Shown here: positions 5,401 through 7,573 of the stretch, one piece after another
Layout of the letters: each line of letters starts with the position of its first letter
Position numbering within the stretch: position 1 is the first letter of the stretch
Origin: Pirellulaceae bacterium
Lineage (GTDB): Bacteria; Planctomycetota; Planctomycetia; Pirellulales; Pirellulaceae
Direction: 5' to 3'
DNA: 7,573 bases
Assembly (NCBI GenBank): GCA_013002105.1
Contig: JABDKS010000741.1
Location: 1 to 7,573, forward strand
Program-made: the position numbers and the translations under genes
The notes under the pieces: generated by a model
What the model was told of the DNA's origin: nothing
The model's input: only the letters and a program-made list of their open reading frames with translations
Database searches by the model: none

Positions 5401-7573
5401 GTCGCTGAGCGGAAACGTGATTACCGATGACGATGGCAATGGCGTCGACTCAGATCCCGACGGCGATGCACTTTCAGTTAGTGCCGTCAACGGCCAGGCC
5501 GCGAATGTAAACACGCCGGTGGTCGGCACGAGTGGTGGGTCATTCACGATCGATAGCAATGGCGACTACAACTTCGCACCAGGAAGCGATTTTGATTACC
5601 TGGCCGTCGGCGAAACCACTGCAACGACCGTTACGTACACCGTCAGTGACGGACAGGGTGGGTCGGACACCGCGACGGTAACGGTGATAGTCACCGGAAC
5701 CAATGATAACCCAACGGCAATCGGAACCATCCCACCTCAAGCAGGTGTCGACGGCACCGTCACCGCACCGCTGGACGTCAGTGGATTTTTCGCCGACGCA
5801 GACACAACCGACGCTCTTACATTCACTGCCGGTGCATCGCTCCCCGGCGGACTGGCCATCGACCCGGACACCGGAATCATCAGCGGCACCTACAACGCGA
5901 ACGCATCGCAAGGTGGACCCTATAGCGTCATCATCACCGCCCAAGATCCGAGCGGTGCAACCATCACTCAATCCTTCACCTGGACCGTCACCAATCCCGG
6001 CCCCACCGCAACCGATAACGATTTGGGTGTCACCGAGAACGCATCGCTATCTGGAAACGTCATCACCGACGACGACGGCAACGGCGTCGACAGTGACATC
6101 GATGGCGACACGATTGTGGTCAGCGCCGTCAACGGACAAGCCAGCAACCTTGCCACCGCCGTGGCAGGCACGGGTGGCGGTATCTTCACGATCAACGCCG
6201 ACGGCAGCTACACTTTTGCCACCGGCAGTGATTTCGACTACTTGGCCGTTGGCGAAACCACCACCACAACGGTCAACTACACGATCAGTGATGGCGAAGG
6301 CGGAACCGACACCGCAACGGTCACCGTGACCGTCACCGGAACCAATGATAATCCAACCGCAATCGGAACAGTTCCCGCACAGTCGGGTTCCGATGGCAGC
6401 GTATCCGCACCGCTGGATGTCAGCGGATTCTTCGGCGATCCTGATTCATCGGACGTCTTGACCTTCAGCGCCGGTGGAACCCTTCCCGGCGGACTAAGTA
6501 TCGATCCTAACACCGGAATCATCAGCGGCACCTACAACGCAAACGCATCCCAAGGCGGCCCCTACAGCGTGGTGATTACCGCGCAAGATCCAAGCGGCGC
6601 GACCATCACCCAATCGTTCACTTGGACCGTCACCAACCCCGGTCCCACCGCCACGGATAATGACCTCGGCACCACCGAGAACGCATCGCTATCAGGCAAC
6701 GTGATCACCGATGACGACGGCAACGGCGTCGACAGTGACATCGATGGCGACGCGATTGTCGTCAGTGCGGTCAACGGTCAGGCCAGCAATCTTGCAACCG
6801 GCGTCGCAGGCACCGGCGGCGGAACCTTCACGATCAACTCCGACGGCAGCTACACCTTCGCGACCGGCAGTGATTTTGACTACTTGGCCGTTGGCGAAAC
6901 AACAACCACAACAGTCAATTACACAATCAGCGACGGCGAAGGGGGAACAGACACGGCAACGGTCACCGTCACCGTCACGGGAACCAACGATAATCCAACT
7001 GCAATCGGATCCGTTCCGGCACAATCGGGTTCGGATGGTAGCGTTTCCGCACCGCTGGATGTCAGCGGGTACTTCGGCGATCCCGATTCAACTGATGTCT
7101 TGACCTTCAGCGCCGGCGGCACGCTTCCCGGTGGGCTGAGCATCGACGCCAACACCGGCATCATCAGCGGCACCTACAACGCAAACGCATCCCAAGGCGG
7201 ACCCTACAGCGTGGTGATCACCGCCCAAGATCCAAGCGGTGCGACAATCACTCAATCGTTCACCTGGACCGTGACGAATCCAGGCCCCACAGCAACCGAT
7301 AACGATTTAGGCACCACCGAGAACGCATCACTATCCGGCAACGTGATCACCGACGATGACGGAAACGGCGTCGATAGCGATATCGATGGTGACGCGATCG
7401 TGGTTAGTGCGGTCAACGGCCAAGCCAGCAATCTTGCCACCGGCGTTGCAGGCACTGGCGGCGGTACCTTCACGATCAACGCCGACGGCAGCTACACGTT
7501 TGCCACAGGCAGCGATTTTGATTTCCTGGCCGTTGGCGAAACGACAACAACAACCGTCAACTACACGATCAGT
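2450..7573 (+). CDS. Giant DUF4347 / cadherin-like / VCBS repeat protein, C-terminus beyond window
   Basis: The frame is open from ATG at 2450 to the last base: 1708 codons and no stop. Residues 13-24 (MEQLEDRVLFDA) match the LEPR-XLL-type leader of large planctomycete surface proteins; no classical hydrophobic signal peptide is visible. DUF4347 covers about 63-210. About 235-460 is an unrecognised beta-rich region. About 463-619 is a cadherin-like module, and about 627-755 is Calx-beta-like. From 758 onward there are tandem composite modules (VCBS/cadherin-like plus He_PIG-like), four complete and one cut. The composition is rich in Thr, Ser, Gly, Asp and Asn and poor in Lys and Cys, as in secreted adhesins. 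Such proteins usually act at the cell surface or in the matrix in adhesion or carbohydrate binding; the partner here is unknown. A divergently transcribed sigma/anti-sigma pair lies upstream. Function is inferred from domain families only. Confidence 0.93.
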   Translation, partial: MSGNSNSKLQRIMEQLEDRVLFDAVPDGGFLLQPDHMADNPLNAAQEMSVDTTHQVNQEQQPRELILVDANVENANQIISDILAERDDRALEVRLLSADRDGVEQITELLDGASTRYSAVHVISHGSEGSLSLGSSTLNADSLSGYAGQLVGWADGMTQDADLLFYGCNLAGNDAGQAFIGSLSQLTGADVAASDDLTGAADKGGDWELEQRTGLVEAQTLRSSSYSNVLVTTDNGFVIGTQTNFGAINEIDVVPQGQAGTSSRTYTNAATANGGAISIDVRVTLIDTYDPNGNVTTGTANQMPVTFSDYSDGPLLFARSVANGNESGWEGHSADVLIEYFDSGTGGALSVVGDFTVKDIDYEAPTANGSGIEGFSVVDNELHSYQLSTTPTTQIDVVNNIDGTTTFQNTTGRGSGADQQRWVGFKTYDSNSILLNFQARNANTGYGLSTANFTATPISYGEMTLDLDGDDSTDGNEAYLGTFATGVASAIVDTDVNVDSADALATVTQISITPSGMEDPANESLTFKGAGASQVTIALNAASYNNNITLDGVTYDIDFNGTVFTISNNAGGTFTMAQAESMMRGIDYQNDSATAPAQNRAFSFYATDDQGNRSNTAVSRLVRNNVGSWQISGATSVSEGASASYTVSMPVSVAVGESASVNLTLLNVSTNSADYANFLDAVDTAIGARTDIVRVNNTLTYTSTGGAMPPLTINLSTINDTVDEGLESYRVVLSNPGNSLLANSEVQTTIIDDDGNNVPFAYDDDFSGTENQLLSGNVVTADNGNGVDFDFDGTPLSVSAVNGVPANVGSNVTGSTGGTFVIAADGSYTFDPGTSFDSLAPGQTTTTSVTYTITDGTDTDTATVTVTITGTNDTPNAVGTIPAQSNADATTIAPLDISGFFADVDAGDTLSYTTSTLPPGLILNPTTGVISGTLPANASAGGPYSVTITATDSQGATRNQVFTWTVTNPAPTATDNDLGTTENASLSGNVITDDDGNGVDSDPDGDALSVSAVNGQAANVNTPVVGTSGGSFTIDSNGDYNFAPGSDFDYLAVGETTATTVTYTVSDGQGGSDTATVTVIVTGTNDNPTAIGTIPPQAGVDGTVTAPLDVSGFFADADTTDALTFTAGASLPGGLAIDPDTGIISGTYNANASQGGPYSVIITAQDPSGATITQSFTWTVTNPGPTATDNDLGVTENASLSGNVITDDDGNGVDSDIDGDTIVVSAVNGQASNLATAVAGTGGGIFTINADGSYTFATGSDFDYLAVGETTTTTVNYTISDGEGGTDTATVTVTVTGTNDNPTAIGTVPAQSGSDGSVSAPLDVSGFFGDPDSSDVLTFSAGGTLPGGLSIDPNTGIISGTYNANASQGGPYSVVITAQDPSGATITQSFTWTVTNPGPTATDNDLGTTENASLSGNVITDDDGNGVDSDIDGDAIVVSAVNGQASNLATGVAGTGGGTFTINSDGSYTFATGSDFDYLAVGETTTTTVNYTISDGEGGTDTATVTVTVTGTNDNPTAIGSVPAQSGSDGSVSAPLDVSGYFGDPDSTDVLTFSAGGTLPGGLSIDANTGIISGTYNANASQGGPYSVVITAQDPSGATITQSFTWTVTNPGPTATDNDLGTTENASLSGNVITDDDGNGVDSDIDGDAIVVSAVNGQASNLATGVAGTGGGTFTINADGSYTFATGSDFDFLAVGETTTTTVNYTIS
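2486..2521 (+). other. LEPR-XLL-like N-terminal leader motif
   Basis: Residues 13-24 read MEQLEDRVLFDA, a close variant of the LEPRxLLSA / LEDRVLLDA motif near the N-terminus of many very large planctomycete proteins. Its role, probably in export or sorting, is not established. Only a short polar stretch precedes it (12 residues), with K8 and R11 as the only basic residues. Confidence 0.75.
2636..3079 (+). other. DUF4347 domain
   Basis: Residues about 63-210 begin RELILVDANVENANQI and include VHVISHGSEGSLSLG (120-134), ADLLFYGCNLAGNDAG (about 161-176) and TGADVAASDDLTG, ending GGDWELE. These are hallmarks of DUF4347, an N-terminal domain of long cadherin-like and other repeat proteins. H125 in SHG and C168 in YGC are placed as in the His-Cys dyad of caspase-like (clan CD / CHAT) peptidases, so a protease-like fold is possible; activity is not established. 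Confidence 0.88.
3152..3835 (+). other. Unrecognised beta-rich region between DUF4347 and cadherin-like module
   Basis: Residues about 235-462 do not match a family I can name. They include DFTVKDIDYEA, EGFSVVDNELHSYQL, a Thr/Asn-rich strand region and QQRWVGFKTYDSNSILLNFQAR followed by NTGYGLS. Alternating hydrophobic and polar residues and closely spaced aromatics suggest a beta-sandwich or jelly-roll, such as a carbohydrate- or metal-binding fold. That is inference only. Confidence 0.4.
3836..4306 (+). other. Cadherin-like module
   Basis: Residues about 463-619 start MTLDLDGDDSTDGNEAYLGTF, continue through VDTDVNVDSADALATVTQ and end with a strand pair around MMRGIDYQNDSA and RAFSFYATDDQGNRSNTAVS. 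This matches the recurrent module (LDLDxDxS...Y...DxDxxxxDxDS...IxYxNxS...RxxxFxxxDxxGxxSN) common in large planctomycete and marine bacterial surface proteins. The acidic clusters suggest Ca2+ binding. Confidence 0.6.
4328..4714 (+). other. Calx-beta-like domain
   Basis: Residues about 627-755 contain ATSVSEGASASYTVSM near the start, INDTVDEGLESYRVVLSNP in the middle and TTIIDDDG at the end. This is the Calx-beta signature (EG...Y.V.L...D...E..E.F...L.NP...I.DDD), a Ca2+-binding beta-sandwich. The acidic end leads directly into the repeat array. Confidence 0.7.
4721..5356 (+). repeat. Composite repeat unit R1 (636 bases, most diverged)
   Basis: This unit encodes 212 residues (758-969) starting VPFAYDDDFSGTENQLLSGN. 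It aligns end to end with the later units but lacks two residues and differs at many positions, for example FDFDGT in place of DSDIDGD. It keeps GSYTF, the TYTITDG and GTND strands of the VCBS-like half and the LPPGLILNPTTGVISG core of the He_PIG-like half. Confidence 0.9.
5357..5998 (+). repeat. Composite repeat unit R2 (642 bases)
   Basis: This unit encodes residues 970-1183. Positions 1-117 form a VCBS/cadherin-like half (TATDNDLGTTENASLSGN to DTATVTVIVTGTND), with DSDPDGD at 31-37 as a possible Ca2+ loop. Positions 118-214 form a putative-Ig half with SLPGGLAIDPDTGIISG. It is intermediate in divergence between R1 and R3. Confidence 0.93.
5999..6640 (+). repeat. Composite repeat unit R3 (642 bases)
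   Basis: This unit encodes residues 1184-1397. It differs from R4 at 9 of 214 residues by hand alignment. The length matches R2 and R4 exactly with no gaps. Confidence 0.95.
6641..7282 (+). repeat. Composite repeat unit R4 (642 bases)
   Basis: This unit encodes residues 1398-1611. It is almost identical in protein to R3 and to the visible part of R5, while silent third-position differences are frequent. Confidence 0.95.
7283..7573 (+). repeat. Composite repeat unit R5, cut by window end
   Basis: The first 97 residues of a fifth unit (1612-1708) are visible, ending in the VNYTIS strand. They differ from R4 at two residues (Ala for Ser at position 67, Phe for Tyr at 81). The array therefore continues beyond the window by at least part of a unit. 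Confidence 0.95.

Noticed and set aside
5326..7479. Recurring minus-strand open frames of about 70-85 codons across the repeat array, with similar translations in each unit
   Set aside because: They lie antisense to the giant coding frame and recur only because the DNA is repeated. The translations (Pro/Ser/Val/Leu-rich) look like the reverse complement of Gly/Thr/Asp-rich codons and show no domain or ribosome site.
4721..7573. CRISPR-like or mobile-element explanation for the regular repeats
   Set aside because: The 636-642-base units are fully coding, in frame and contiguous without spacers, and there is no transposase or terminal inverted repeat.

Overview
The window looks like chromosome from a planctomycete, most likely a Pirellulaceae/Rhodopirellula-type bacterium. 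This rests on three things: moderately GC-rich coding DNA, a planctomycete-style ECF sigma factor (SDPDVRLMLRV start, short acidic tail), and a giant protein opening with an LEPR-XLL-like leader (MEQLEDRVLFDA) followed by a DUF4347 domain and cadherin/VCBS-type repeats. The taxonomic call is inference; no rRNA or tRNA gene is present.

Left part (1-1816, minus strand): a two-gene sigma/anti-sigma operon. An ECF sigma factor of 223 aa (1816 to 1145) overlaps by 8 bases the start of a single-pass membrane protein (from 1152, running off the left edge, at least 384 aa). The second protein has the N-terminal layout of an anti-sigma factor but no zinc-binding cysteines. It has one central transmembrane segment, a long extracytoplasmic region, and a Gly-Gln-Gly-Gly-Pro-Pro repeat at the window edge.

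Middle (1817-2449): a 633-base divergent intergenic region with no credible gene. The part next to the sigma gene holds three perfect short inverted repeats within 77 bases (1902-1978). The part next to the giant gene holds an A-rich stretch and, just before the start codon, a purine-rich ribosome binding site.

Right part (2450-7573, plus strand): one uninterrupted reading frame of at least 1708 codons that leaves the window still open. The order is leader, DUF4347 (about 63-210), an unrecognised beta-rich region (about 235-460), a cadherin-like module (about 463-619), a Calx-beta-like domain (about 627-755), then a tandem array of composite modules of 212-214 aa from residue 758 onward. Each composite module joins a VCBS/cadherin-like half to a putative-Ig (He_PIG-like) half. 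Four units are complete and a fifth is cut by the window end. The last units are nearly identical in protein but differ at about 14% of bases, almost all silent.

The overall picture is a membrane-signalled transcription switch transcribed divergently from a giant, probably surface-exposed, repeat-rich protein. Whether the sigma factor controls the giant gene is not shown by the sequence.
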